A stretch of DNA of 64,000 nucleotides from Natronococcus sp. A-GB7 (GCF_029688865.1 NZ_JARUKV010000001.1:124001-188000); one strand, 5' to 3'; positions 43,438 to 52,125 are shown, counted from the stretch's first letter. The notes: generated by a model from the sequence alone, not told the origin. A program made the numbers and translations.

Positions 43438-45255
43438 CTAGATTCGCTCCCAGGAGAGCTCGAGCGCCAGATCCTCGCGGAGCAGCTGTGAGACGTGACA
43501 GCCCCGCTCGCCGACTTCGACGATCCGCTCGAGGGTTCCGTCGTCGGCGTCGCTCTCCAGGCGAACCGTCGCGGCGATCTCTTCGACCGCCCCGTGCTCG
43601 GGCTCGGCGTCGGTCGTGACGTCGATCTCGCCGACGGCGGCGTCGCGCTTCTCGGCCTGGAACCGAATCGAGAGCGAGAGACAGGCGGCCAGCCCGCCGA
43701 GGAAGACGTCGACTGGCGTCGGACCCGTCTCCGTCCCGCCGGCGTCTTCGGGCTCGTCGTAGCGCCACTCGAAGGAGCCGGCCTCGATCCGGCCGGCCAT
43801 CCCCCCGGCGTTCGAGGCGGAGACGGTTCGGCCGGGCATCTCCGTTTCGGCCGTGTCCGCTCGGTCGCCGGCCGCAGCGGCGACCTCGTCCGGCAGCAGC
43901 GACCACGGCTCCTCGATGCGTTCGACCAGCGTCCCGAGGAACCTGGCGGCGTCGGCGCCGTCGACGACCCGGTGGTCGAAGGAGAGATCGAACGGGAGGT
44001 GACGGCGCCACTCGACGCCGTCGTCGGCGCCTCGCGTGGGTCGCTCGGCGACAGCGTCGACGCCGAGGATCGCGACCTGGGGCGGGTTGATGATCGGATC
44101 GAACGACTCGACACCGAGGACGCCGAGGTTCGTCACCGTGAACGTTCCGCCCCGCAGGTCGTCCATCGTGTACTCGCCCTCGGTCGCCGCGCCGACGAGC
44201 TCGCGGCGCTCGGTGGCGACTGCCTCGAGCGATTTCTCGTCGACGTTCCGGAGTACGGGGGCGATGAGCCCCTGCTCGATGTCGACGGCGACCCCGAGGT
44301 TGTGCTCGTTCCAGAGGCGGTGAGTGTCGTCCTCGAAGGTCGCGTTGAACTCGGGGTGATCCTCGAGCGCCGCCGAAATCGCGAGCAGGAGTACGTCTTG
44401 GACGGAGACGTCGACCTCGAGGGCGTCGTCCGCGGCGTCGACGGCCGAAAACAGCGCCTCGGCGTCGGCCTCGCGGTGGGTCGTGACGTGGACGGCCTCC
44501 CGGTAGCTCTCGCCGAGCCGCGAGGCGATCGTCCGGCGCATCCCGTCGAACGGGCGCTCCTCGCGAAGGGTCCGTCCGGCGTCGTCGGCCGACTCGGCGG
44601 CCGCCTCGACGTCCTCCTCGGTGACCGACCCCTGGTACCCCGTGCCGTCGACGGTCGCGAGGTCGACGCCCAACTCCTCGGCGCGCTTGCGGGCTCGCGG
44701 AGAGGCCTGGACGTCGCCTCCCGTCTCGCCCTCGTCGGCGTCGGCCGTCCGTTCGACGTCGTCCTCGGTGATCGCGCCCTGATACCCCGTTCCCTCCACG
44801 CCCTCGAGGTCGACGCCGAGCTCTTCGGCCCGTTTCCGTGCGCGCGGCGAAACCTTGCCTGCGTCGGCGGCCGACCCCGTCGCCGAGGCGGCGCCGTCGG
44901 TCGCGGCTTCGGCACTCGAACTCTCGGCCGGAGCCGGCTCGTCCGTGGGTTCGGCGCTCCCGTCGACGCCCTCGAGTTCCGCCTCGACCTCGGCCTCGAG
45001 GTCACCGATATCCGCGTCTGCGGGAGCGACGATCCCGATCGGGGTCCCCGGTGGCACCGTCTCGCCCGCCTCGAGGTAGGTCCGTCGGAGAACGCCGTGT
45101 TCCCGGGCCTCGATCTCTCCGATACTCTTCTCGGATTCGACCTCGGCGACGAGTTCTCCCTCTTCGATCGTCTCGCCCTCGTCGACCGCCCACTCGAGGA
45201 GCTCCCCGCGTTCCATCTCCAGACCGAGCTTCGGCATCTTGACAACGTACCCCAT
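43438..45255 (-). CDS. Dihydrolipoamide acyltransferase (E2) fused to a C-terminal OsmC domain
   Basis: 605 residues. Order: lipoyl domain 1-78 with lipoylation Lys43 (ESEKSIGE); Ala/Glu/Ser-rich linker; two near-identical peripheral-subunit-binding domains at about 134-170 and 184-219 (both SPRARKRAEELGVDL and GTGYQG); catalytic acyltransferase domain about 230-455 with DHRVVDG (His428, Asp432). An OsmC-like domain (472-605) follows, with Cys525 in GLAACLSLS and Cys586 in RGCHVSQ. OsmC/Ohr proteins reduce organic hydroperoxides using such cysteine pairs, and Ohr-type enzymes can take electrons from lipoylated proteins, so the fusion may unite donor and peroxidase. The ATG at 45255 opens the lipoyl domain. 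It converges with the E1/AcoX operon. Confidence 0.88.
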   Translation of the reverse strand: MGYVVKMPKLGLEMERGELLEWAVDEGETIEEGELVAEVESEKSIGEIEAREHGVLRRTYLEAGETVPPGTPIGIVAPADADIGDLEAEVEAELEGVDGSAEPTDEPAPAESSSAEAATDGAASATGSAADAGKVSPRARKRAEELGVDLEGVEGTGYQGAITEDDVERTADADEGETGGDVQASPRARKRAEELGVDLATVDGTGYQGSVTEEDVEAAAESADDAGRTLREERPFDGMRRTIASRLGESYREAVHVTTHREADAEALFSAVDAADDALEVDVSVQDVLLLAISAALEDHPEFNATFEDDTHRLWNEHNLGVAVDIEQGLIAPVLRNVDEKSLEAVATERRELVGAATEGEYTMDDLRGGTFTVTNLGVLGVESFDPIINPPQVAILGVDAVAERPTRGADDGVEWRRHLPFDLSFDHRVVDGADAARFLGTLVERIEEPWSLLPDEVAAAAGDRADTAETEMPGRTVSASNAGGMAGRIEAGSFEWRYDEPEDAGGTETGPTPVDVFLGGLAACLSLSIRFQAEKRDAAVGEIDVTTDAEPEHGAVEEIAATVRLESDADDGTLERIVEVGERGCHVSQLLREDLALELSWERI

Positions 45256-45265
45256 GTCACTTGCA

Positions 45266-45290
45266 CACAATACAGCTCGTCACTAAAGCG
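45266..45290 (-). promoter_or_regulatory. Promoter region of the E2-OsmC gene
   Basis: On the minus strand a CTTTAGTG-like TATA element is centred about 30 bases before the ATG at 45255, followed by CTGTATTGTGTGCAAG. The TATTGTG within it (45266-45272) also occurs in the E1-alpha promoter. Positional inference only. Confidence 0.4.
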
Positions 45291-45369
45291 TATCTCTCGT
45301 CCGGAGACGCCGAACGGCGCACCCGCCGCTCCGGGGAGCAGTTTCGGCCCGGCCCCCGTCGGCGAGTCC

Positions 45370-46182
45370 TCAGATGACGTTCTGGAGGATACCGCCGTCG
45401 ACGACGACCGACTCGCCGGTGATGTTGCGGTTCTTTGCGAGGAAGACGACCGCCCGACCCATATCCTCGGGGTCCTGATCGCGACCCATCGGGATCGCCC
45501 CCTCGACCGTCTCCTCGTAGGTCTCGTCGAGCGACGGAGTCAGCACGTCCTCCCACATCGGCGTCTCGACGATCCCCGGACAGACGGCGTTGACCGTGAC
45601 CTCGGGGGCGAGTTCCAGCGCCAGCGACTTCGTAAACCCGAGGACGGCGTGTTTCGATGCACAGTAGTGGGCGAGCCCGCCGGCGCCGATCTCGCCGGCG
45701 ATCGAGGCGGTGTTGACGATCGTCCCGTTCGACTCTCGGAGATACGGGATCGCGGCCCGGGCCACGAGGAACACGCCCTTCGCGTTGACGTCGACGATCG
45801 ACTCCCACTCCGCCTCGGCCATCTCCTCGACTGGGGCGACGGTGATAACACCGGCGTTGTTCGCCACGACGTCGATGCGGCCGAACTCGTCGACGACCTC
45901 CTCGACCATTCCCTCGACCTGCTCGGCGTCGGTCACGTCGCACTCGAGGACGTGTGCGCGCTGTCCCTCCTCCTCGACGCGATCCACGACCTCTCGGGTG
46001 CGTTCGATCCCTCCGACCGCCGTCGACGCCTGCTGGTTGTACTCCGTCTCGAGCACGTCTACGTCCGCGATCACGACGTCGCTCCCGGCGGCCGCGAGCT
46101 CGGCGGCGATCCCGGTTCCGATATCGCCACCGCCGCCGGTGACGATCGATACGCTTCCCTCGAGTGTCGATTCTTCAACCAT
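45370..46182 (-). CDS. Short-chain dehydrogenase/reductase (possible acetoin/2,3-butanediol dehydrogenase)
   Basis: 270 residues of the classical SDR fold: VTGGGGDIGTGIA (cofactor motif), NNAGV, and active-site TASIAGEIGAG with YCASKHAVL (Tyr/Lys catalytic pair). The C-terminus ITGESVVVDGGIL is the usual end. The acidic residue after beta-2 (VIADVD) favours NAD over NADP. The acetoin-type E1/E2 genes next door make an acetoin or butanediol dehydrogenase an attractive guess, but SDR sequences do not fix the substrate. Start ATG 46182; it lies 114 bases upstream of the E2-OsmC gene, on the same strand. Confidence 0.85.
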   Translation of the reverse strand: MVEESTLEGSVSIVTGGGGDIGTGIAAELAAAGSDVVIADVDVLETEYNQQASTAVGGIERTREVVDRVEEEGQRAHVLECDVTDAEQVEGMVEEVVDEFGRIDVVANNAGVITVAPVEEMAEAEWESIVDVNAKGVFLVARAAIPYLRESNGTIVNTASIAGEIGAGGLAHYCASKHAVLGFTKSLALELAPEVTVNAVCPGIVETPMWEDVLTPSLDETYEETVEGAIPMGRDQDPEDMGRAVVFLAKNRNITGESVVVDGGILQNVI

Positions 46183-46443
46183 GGCTATCGCCGATAGGGG
46201 AGCGAGTAGTATAGGAAAGCTAGTTGGTACCATATATCGCCCAGTTCGAAACGCTACGTACCGAGGGTAGAGCTATCAGTTTCGAACGACACAGAACGCT
46301 GCCTCGGGGTAGAAGGACTGTAGGCGACGTAAATTGGATGGTTGTACATTCTTCACGATAGATGCATGACAATCCATAGCAAAGGCTTTAGGCACGGTGA
46401 GACAAAAATTCGGATACGGCTGGCCAACTGGCCACTGATCTCA
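46183..46443. promoter_or_regulatory. Divergent promoter region between SDR and oxidoreductase genes
   Basis: This 261-base stretch is distinctly A+T-richer than the flanking genes. On the minus strand CCTATACTAC (46207-46216) lies 30 bases before the SDR ATG. On the plus strand A+T-rich tracts near 46330-46340 and 46382-46415 (ggctttaggc, gacaaaaattcgg) precede the ATG at 46444. No gene is supported within it. Confidence 0.45.
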
Positions 46444-48348
46444 ATGAGCGATGACGAACTCATCTGGCGAGTCTCAGGCGGTTCCGGAGACGGAATCGAC
46501 TCGACGAGCCAGAACTTCGCGAAGGCGCTGATGCGCTCGGGGCTCGACGTATTTACACACCGCCACTATCCGTCGCGGATCCGTGGTGGCCACACCTACG
46601 TCGAGATTCGGGCGGCAGCAGACGAGGTACAGTCACGGGGCGACGGCTACAACTTCCTCCTCGCGCTGGGGGACTCCTTCGCCCGGAACCCACAGGAGGA
46701 GGCCTACTACGGCAACGAGGAGATCAAACCCCTCTCGGAGAACTTAGACGAACTCCGCGAGGGCGGGGTCATCGTCTACGACGAGGGGCTGCTCAGCGAG
46801 GACGACGTCGCCGAGCTCGACTTAGAGGAGCGCGCCGAGGAGAACGACTGGCACGTCTACCCGGTCGACCTGCGCGGCCTCGCCAAGGAACACGGCCGCG
46901 AGGTCATGCGCAACACCGCCGGCGTCGGCATCACGGCCGGACTGCTCGATATGCAACTCGAGCACATCGAGGACCTGATGTCCGACGCGATGGGCGGGGA
47001 CATCCTCGAGGCGAACCTCGAGATCCTCCACGAGGCCTACGAGATGGTCGACGAGGAGTTCGAGACGACCCACGACCTCCGCGTCCCGACGGGCGAACAC
47101 GACACCGAACAGGCGCTGCTGTCGGGGTCGAACGCGATCGCCTACGGCGCCATCGACGGCGGCTGTCGCTTCATCGCGGGCTACCCGATGACGCCGTGGA
47201 CCGACGTCTTCACCATCCTCAGCCAGAACTTCCCCGACATCGGGGGCGTTTCCGAGCAGGTCGAAGACGAGATCGCCGCGGCCGCGCTCGCGGTAGGCGC
47301 GAGCCACGCCGGCGCGAAAGCCATGTCCGGCTCTTCGGGCGGTGGCTTCGCGCTGATGAGCGAACCGCTCGGTCTCGCGGAGATGACCGAGACGCCGCTC
47401 GTGCTCGTCGAATCGATGCGCGCCGGCCCCTCGACCGGGATGCCGACGAAACCCGAGCAGGGCGACCTCGAGTTCGTCCTCTACACGAGCCAGGGCGACT
47501 CCTCGCGGGTCGTCTTCGCTCCGGGCACCATCGAGGAGGCCTACGAGCAGACCCGACTCGCCTTCCACATCGCCTGGGAGTACCAGATCCCGACGATCAT
47601 CATCTACGACCAGAAGCTCTCCGGCGAGAACAAGAACGTCGACGTCGAGTTCTTCGACCGCGAGCCCGAGCCGGGACTGGGTACGACGCTCACCGAGGAG
47701 GAGCTCAAGGAGGCCGCACACGACAACTCCGGCAAGTTCGAGCGCTTCGGCTACGAGGACAACGAGAAGAACGTCAGCAAGCGCTCGCTGCCCGGCCAGA
47801 AGGGCGGGCGCTACCTCGCGACCGGCAACGAGCACTCGCCCGTCGGGCACATCAGCGAGGATCCCGACAACCGGGTCTACCAGATGACCCGCCGCATCGA
47901 GAAGCTCGACTCCATCCGCGAGGAGCTCGACGAGGAACACGACTCCAACCAGACCTACTTCGGCGACGAAGACGCCGAGTACGGTATCATCACCTGGGGC
48001 TCGAGCCAGGGCGCCGTCGTCGAGGCCGTCGAACGGCTGAACGACAGCGGCCACTCGGTGAAGGGTATCAGCGTCTCCGACATGATGCCGTTCGCCGAGG
48101 CCGAGGTGACGGAGTTCCTCGAGAGCGTCGACGAGGCGATGGTCGTCGAGATGAACGCCACCGCCCAGTTCCGCGGCCTGATCCAGAAGGAACTCGGCCG
48201 CTTCGGCGACAAGATGACGAGCCTGCTGAAGTACAACGGTAACCCGTTCGAACCGGCGGAGATCGTCGAGGGCTACGAGGTCAACGTCGCCGAGGAGGAC
48301 CGCGAACCGTCCGCACAGGTACGAATCGAACCCGCTGCAGGTGACTGA
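46444..48348 (+). CDS. porA: 2-oxoacid:ferredoxin oxidoreductase alpha subunit (gamma-alpha fusion, probably pyruvate)
   Basis: 634 residues. The first 190 residues are the gamma domain (VSGGSGDGIDSTSQNFAKALMRSG and YPSRIRGGHTYVEIR). The alpha part follows with ALLSGSNAIAYGAIDGGCRFIAGYPMTPWTD and the SSGGGFALMSE loop. The complex oxidatively decarboxylates a 2-oxoacid to an acyl-CoA and passes electrons to ferredoxin, the main route in haloarchaea. The length and partner size (311 residues) resemble the haloarchaeal pyruvate enzyme more than the 2-oxoglutarate one, but this comparison is from memory. The ATG at 46444 is preferred over an upstream extension. It is followed two bases later by the beta subunit. 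Confidence 0.9.
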   Translation: MSDDELIWRVSGGSGDGIDSTSQNFAKALMRSGLDVFTHRHYPSRIRGGHTYVEIRAAADEVQSRGDGYNFLLALGDSFARNPQEEAYYGNEEIKPLSENLDELREGGVIVYDEGLLSEDDVAELDLEERAEENDWHVYPVDLRGLAKEHGREVMRNTAGVGITAGLLDMQLEHIEDLMSDAMGGDILEANLEILHEAYEMVDEEFETTHDLRVPTGEHDTEQALLSGSNAIAYGAIDGGCRFIAGYPMTPWTDVFTILSQNFPDIGGVSEQVEDEIAAAALAVGASHAGAKAMSGSSGGGFALMSEPLGLAEMTETPLVLVESMRAGPSTGMPTKPEQGDLEFVLYTSQGDSSRVVFAPGTIEEAYEQTRLAFHIAWEYQIPTIIIYDQKLSGENKNVDVEFFDREPEPGLGTTLTEEELKEAAHDNSGKFERFGYEDNEKNVSKRSLPGQKGGRYLATGNEHSPVGHISEDPDNRVYQMTRRIEKLDSIREELDEEHDSNQTYFGDEDAEYGIITWGSSQGAVVEAVERLNDSGHSVKGISVSDMMPFAEAEVTEFLESVDEAMVVEMNATAQFRGLIQKELGRFGDKMTSLLKYNGNPFEPAEIVEGYEVNVAEEDREPSAQVRIEPAAGD

Positions 48349-48350
48349 AC

Positions 48351-49286
48351 ATGAGTGCATTCAACGCAATCGGTGAGGAACGAGAGATCGACCGGGACGA
48401 GTACACGCCCGGCGTCGAACCGCAGCCGACCTGGTGTCCTGGCTGTGGCGACTTCGGCGTACTGAAGTCGCTGAAGCAGGCGCTCCCGGAGGTCGGCAAG
48501 ACCCCCGAGGAGGTCCTGACGGTCACCGGGATCGGCTGTTCGGGCAAGCTCAACAGCTATCTCGACACGTACGGCTTCCACACGATCCACGGCCGCTCGC
48601 TACCCGTGGCCCGTGCGGCGAAGCTGGCCAACCCCGAACTCGAGGTCATCGCCGCTGGCGGTGACGGCGACGGCTACGGCATCGGTGGGAACCACTTCAT
48701 CCACACGGCCCGGGAGAACCACGACATGACGTACATCGTGTTCAACAACGAGATCTTCGGGCTGACGAAGGGCCAGACGTCGCCCACGAGCCCGAAGGGC
48801 CACAAGTCGAAGACCCAGCCCTCCGGCAGCGCGAAGTCGCCGCTTCGTCCGCTCTCGATGGGGCTGAACGCCGGTGCGACGTACGTCGCTCGCACCGCCG
48901 CGGTCAACCCCAACCAGGCAAAGGAGATCATCAAGGAGGCCATCGAGCACGACGGCTTCGCCCACGTCGACTTCCTGACCCAGTGTCCGACCTGGAACAA
49001 GGACGCCCGGCAGTACGTCCCCTACGTCGACGTCCAGGAGTCCGACGACTACGAGTTCGACGTCAACGATCGGGCGGAGGCCGCCGAGATGATGCGCGAG
49101 ACCGAGGACGTCCTCAACGAGGGCACCGTCCTCACCGGTCGGTACTACGTCGACGACGAGAGCCCCTCCTACACCGAGGAGAAGAAGGCCGTCGGCGAGA
49201 TGCCTGACCAGCCGGTCGCCGAACGGTACTTCGACGAGGACGCCGAGTGGGAGCGCAGCTACGACCTGCTCGAGCGCCACACGTAA
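48351..49286 (+). CDS. porB: 2-oxoacid:ferredoxin oxidoreductase beta subunit (probably pyruvate)
   Basis: 311 residues. TWCPGCGDFGVLKSLKQA supplies Cys29 and Cys32, GIGCSGK gives Cys63 and LTQCPTWN a fourth, the likely [4Fe-4S] ligands. The thiamine-diphosphate motif AGGDGDGYGIGGNHF begins near residue 102 and ends in VFNNEIFGLTKGQTSPTS. It forms the catalytic site with the alpha subunit, two bases upstream, in a tight operon. No separate ferredoxin-type delta subunit is present, as is usual in haloarchaea. The substrate is uncertain, as noted for the alpha subunit. Confidence 0.92.
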   Translation: MSAFNAIGEEREIDRDEYTPGVEPQPTWCPGCGDFGVLKSLKQALPEVGKTPEEVLTVTGIGCSGKLNSYLDTYGFHTIHGRSLPVARAAKLANPELEVIAAGGDGDGYGIGGNHFIHTARENHDMTYIVFNNEIFGLTKGQTSPTSPKGHKSKTQPSGSAKSPLRPLSMGLNAGATYVARTAAVNPNQAKEIIKEAIEHDGFAHVDFLTQCPTWNKDARQYVPYVDVQESDDYEFDVNDRAEAAEMMRETEDVLNEGTVLTGRYYVDDESPSYTEEKKAVGEMPDQPVAERYFDEDAEWERSYDLLERHT

Positions 49287-49303
49287 GACGACCCCGAGCG
49301 ATC

Positions 49304-49308
49304 TTTTT
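49304..49308 (+). terminator. T-run terminator after the oxidoreductase operon
   Basis: Five T bases about 18 bases past the beta-subunit stop codon, after the G+C-rich accccgagcg; a likely terminator. Confidence 0.4.
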
Positions 49309-49452
49309 CGCGGACGTGTCCGAGCCGACAGCGTCGCTTACCGATATGGATCCGGTTCGACGGTATCGGCTGTCGATGCTCGTCGTCGGCGTCGTAACCG
49401 TCGTCACCTACGCAGCCGGGAGCAACGGGTACCAGTGGTCGCCCCGCCCGAC

Positions 49453-49788
49453 TCACTCCGCCGTGGCGTCGTCGTCCGCGTCGTACCCCCACCCCTGCGC
49501 GAACCGCTTCGTGAGCGAGCTCAGGATCAACAGGGCGACGAGCAGACCGCCGAACGCCGTCGAGGAGAAGCCGTACAGCAGCTGGTGGGCGCCGTAGGCG
49601 ACGGTCACCAGCCCCATCAGCAGGGCCGTCGTCCCGGCCCGCCGCGAGACGTAGTCGGGATCGACGCTTTCGTCGTAGTGGACGTGGAGATCCGCTCGCC
49701 CGCCGAACGCGATTAGGACGGCAGGCGCGAGGATGACGAGCCCGCAGCCGATCCAGAACAGCCCCAGCAAGACGTTCGCGTCGACCAT
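49453..49788 (-). CDS. Small multi-helix membrane protein
   Basis: 111 residues: helix one about 3-26 (VLLGLFWIGCGLVILAPAVLIAFG), a polar stretch with HVHYDESVDPDYVSRRAG, then two close helices about 49-70 and 72-92 and a charged tail. The ATG at 49788 is taken because the extended frame upstream has no conserved character. It converges with the oxidoreductase operon and is divergent from the Lrp gene. No function is known to me. Confidence 0.7.
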   Translation of the reverse strand: MVDANVLLGLFWIGCGLVILAPAVLIAFGGRADLHVHYDESVDPDYVSRRAGTTALLMGLVTVAYGAHQLLYGFSSTAFGGLLVALLILSSLTKRFAQGWGYDADDDATAE

Positions 49789-49894
49789 CGACGGTCTTCG
49801 GCGGAGCGAGCGAATAAAACCGGCGATCTCCCCGCCGTCGGGGTCGACCGAAAGTGGACCTTCAGTCACGACAGCCGACGTTTTCGAATACAAA

Positions 49895-49903
49895 AGTTAT
49901 TTT
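49895..49903 (+). promoter_or_regulatory. TATA-like element of the Lrp-type regulator gene
   Basis: The sequence agttatttt is centred 29 bases before the ATG at 49928, in keeping with leaderless transcription. Confidence 0.5.
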
Positions 49904-49927
49904 CCGTCCGGAGCAAAACTATGCCGT

Positions 49928-50356
49928 ATGAGCACGCAAGCGACGGAAGACCGCATTCTTGCGGTTCTCGAGGAGGACGCACAGGCGTCCTACGCCGAGA
50001 TCGCCGACCGCGCGGACGTTTCGAAGCCGACGGTCCGCAAGTACATCAACCAGCTCGAGGACGAGGGGGTCATCGTCGGCTACTCGGCCGACGTCGACCC
50101 GAAGAAGCTCTCGAGCCAGACGATTGCGATGGTCGGACTCGACGTGGCCAGCGAGCGCTACGTCGAGGCGACGAAGGCGATCAAGGAACTCGAGGAGGTC
50201 GAGGCGCTGTACAGCTCCAGCGGCGACCACATGCTGATGGCCGAGGTGCGAGCCGAGGACGGCGACGCGCTCGGCGAGATCATCTCCGAGGAGCTGCTCG
50301 AGATCGAGGGCGTCACGGCCGCTCACCCCTCGTTCCTCCAGGAGCGACTGAAGTAA
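49928..50356 (+). CDS. Lrp/AsnC family transcriptional regulator
   Basis: 142 residues. The N-terminal HTH (about 5-50) includes ILAVLEEDAQASYAEIADRADVSKPTVRKYINQL. The C-terminal RAM (ligand-binding) domain follows, with the MVGLDVASERYVEATKAI strand-helix and SSSGDHMLMAEVRAEDG. Such proteins sense amino acids and form octamers or dimers. Target genes may include neighbouring central-carbon genes, but nothing in the sequence shows this. Start chosen by the TATA-like element and the conserved opening. Confidence 0.9.
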   Translation: MSTQATEDRILAVLEEDAQASYAEIADRADVSKPTVRKYINQLEDEGVIVGYSADVDPKKLSSQTIAMVGLDVASERYVEATKAIKELEEVEALYSSSGDHMLMAEVRAEDGDALGEIISEELLEIEGVTAAHPSFLQERLK

Positions 50357-50467
50357 CGCTCGCCGCGTCCGCCGTCGGCTCCGTCGCTTCTCGCCGCCGC
50401 CCCTGCTACGTTTTCCCGTCCCACTCTTTCCGTCGGATCCATACGCGCTCGGTCCGTAGCGGCCGCC

Positions 50468-51151
50468 GTGACGGAGACGATACTGCTCGATATGGACGGC
50501 GTCGTCCTCGAGGGACCGGGGACGCCGCAGTCGGTCTACGACCGCGCGGCCGACGCCGCGGCCGAGGAACTCGGGCTCGAGCCGACGGACCGACAGCGCC
50601 GCGAGCTCCGGAGCCACGGCTACGAGACCGTCGCATCGGCTTGTTCGGCACTCGGCGCGGACCCCCGGGAGTTCTGGCGCCGAAAAGAGGACGAGGCTTC
50701 CCGGCTCGCGGCCGAACGGATCCGTTCGGGCGAGCGGGGGATCTACGGGGACGTCGCGGCCCTGGAGTCACTCGCCGACGGAACGACGCTCGCGCTCGTC
50801 AGCAACAACCGCCACGAGACCGCCCGGTTCGTCGCCGACTTCCTTCCGGTGCCGTTCGCGGCCGCCAGGGGACGGCCGCCGACACCCGAGGGGTTCCGTC
50901 GGCGCAAGCCCGATCCCCACCTCCTCCGCGAGACGCTCGACGGGCTGGGGGTCGAGGACGGGCTGTACGTCGGCGACCGCGAGACCGACGTCCTCGCCGC
51001 CCGAAAAGTGGGTCTCGAGGCCGCCTACCTCAGACGACCGCACAACGCCGACGTCCCGCTGCCGGAGGGGGCGGTGTACGAACTCGAGGGGCTCGACGAA
51101 CTGCCCGACGTCCTCGAGGCGCCCGAGGATCGATCGCGGTCGTTTCGGTAG
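50468..51151 (+). CDS. HAD-superfamily hydrolase
   Basis: 227 residues, GTG start. Motif I is LLDMDGVVLEG (nucleophile Asp8, acid Asp10). Motif II is in LALVSNNRHETARF (Ser), motif III Lys in RKPDPHLL, and motif IV GLYVGDRETDVLAARKVGLEAAYL. The cap is a helical insertion after motif I, so it resembles phosphoglycolate phosphatase-like enzymes. Substrate is unknown. Monocistronic. Confidence 0.88.
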   Translation: MTETILLDMDGVVLEGPGTPQSVYDRAADAAAEELGLEPTDRQRRELRSHGYETVASACSALGADPREFWRRKEDEASRLAAERIRSGERGIYGDVAALESLADGTTLALVSNNRHETARFVADFLPVPFAAARGRPPTPEGFRRRKPDPHLLRETLDGLGVEDGLYVGDRETDVLAARKVGLEAAYLRRPHNADVPLPEGAVYELEGLDELPDVLEAPEDRSRSFR

Positions 51152-51261
51152 TCCGCGAGACCCGAACGACTACGACGAGTGTATGCGTACGAGTTACGTG
51201 AGCACTCGACGGGATCGGACTCCTCGAGCGCCCGGAACACTGGACGGAGGCGAGACTACCG

Positions 51262-52125
51262 ATGACCGAACGAACCGATCACGCGGACGAACGAGCGATC
51301 GCCGACAACTACGGCCGACCGGACCTCGAGCGGACGATCTTAGACGCCTACGAGAACGCGGGGATGGATACCACACGGCTCACCCGGGACGACACCGCCG
51401 CGCTCGACGAGTTCCACATCCAGGGACGCGACGCGACGAGAGCGCTCGCAGACCTCGCCGAACTCCGTCCCGGCGACCGGGTACTGGACGTCGGCAGCGG
51501 AATCGGCGGACCCGCGCGAACGCTCGCCGCCGAGTTCGACTGTCGCGTAACCGGAATCGACCTCGTGGAGGAGTACTGCCGGGTCGCCGAGACCCTCACC
51601 GAACGACTCGGGCTCGAGGACCGCGTGAGCGTTCGGCGCGGCAACGCCGTCGACCTGCCGTTCGACGACGGCGCGTTCGACGTCGTCTGGCTGCAACACG
51701 TTTCGATGAACGTCGCGGAGAAGGGACGACTGGCCGACGAACTCCACCGCGTCCTTCGACCCGGCGGACGGCTCGCCGTACACGAGGTCTGTGCCGGCCC
51801 CGGCGGCTCACCGCAGTTCCCGGTGCCGTGGGCGGACGATCCGTCCATCAGTTTCCTCACGACGGCCGAGGAGCTATCCCGGCTCCTGGCCGACGCGGGG
51901 TTCGAGGAACTCGAGTGGGTCGACGCGACCGACGACTCCCTGGAGTGGTTCCGGAGCAGGCTCGAGGCGATGGCTGCTCGACCGGCGGACGCACCCCCGC
52001 CGCTCGGCCTCAACCTGCTCATGGGCCCGGAGACGCCGACGAAGATGCAAAACGTCGTCCGAAACCTCGAGGACGAACGGATCGCGGTCGTGCGGGGCGT
52101 GGTGGAGAAGTCGGCCCAGCGGTAA
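51262..52125 (+). CDS. SAM-dependent methyltransferase (sterol/tocopherol/glycine-methyltransferase-like)
   Basis: 287 residues. Motif I is VLDVGSGIGGPARTLA, followed by the acidic VTGIDLVEEY. Post-motif GNAVDLPFDDGAFDVVWLQHVSMNV and the LRPGGRLAVHEVC segment are classical for the Methyltransf_11/25 group. It resembles small-molecule methyltransferases acting on sarcosine, tocopherol-like or quinone substrates. The N-terminal 50 residues contain a long helix, DLERTILDAYENAGMD. The true acceptor is unknown. It precedes an SRPBCC protein gene by about 100 bases on the same strand. Confidence 0.85.
   Translation: MTERTDHADERAIADNYGRPDLERTILDAYENAGMDTTRLTRDDTAALDEFHIQGRDATRALADLAELRPGDRVLDVGSGIGGPARTLAAEFDCRVTGIDLVEEYCRVAETLTERLGLEDRVSVRRGNAVDLPFDDGAFDVVWLQHVSMNVAEKGRLADELHRVLRPGGRLAVHEVCAGPGGSPQFPVPWADDPSISFLTTAEELSRLLADAGFEELEWVDATDDSLEWFRSRLEAMAARPADAPPPLGLNLLMGPETPTKMQNVVRNLEDERIAVVRGVVEKSAQR

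Noticed and set aside
49346-49600. Plus-strand frame opening with a plausible helix (SMLVVGVVTVVTYAAG) downstream of the beta-subunit gene
   Set aside because: After about 30 residues it runs antisense through the small membrane protein gene at 49453 with poor composition; at best a very short or decayed remnant, not supportable as a gene.
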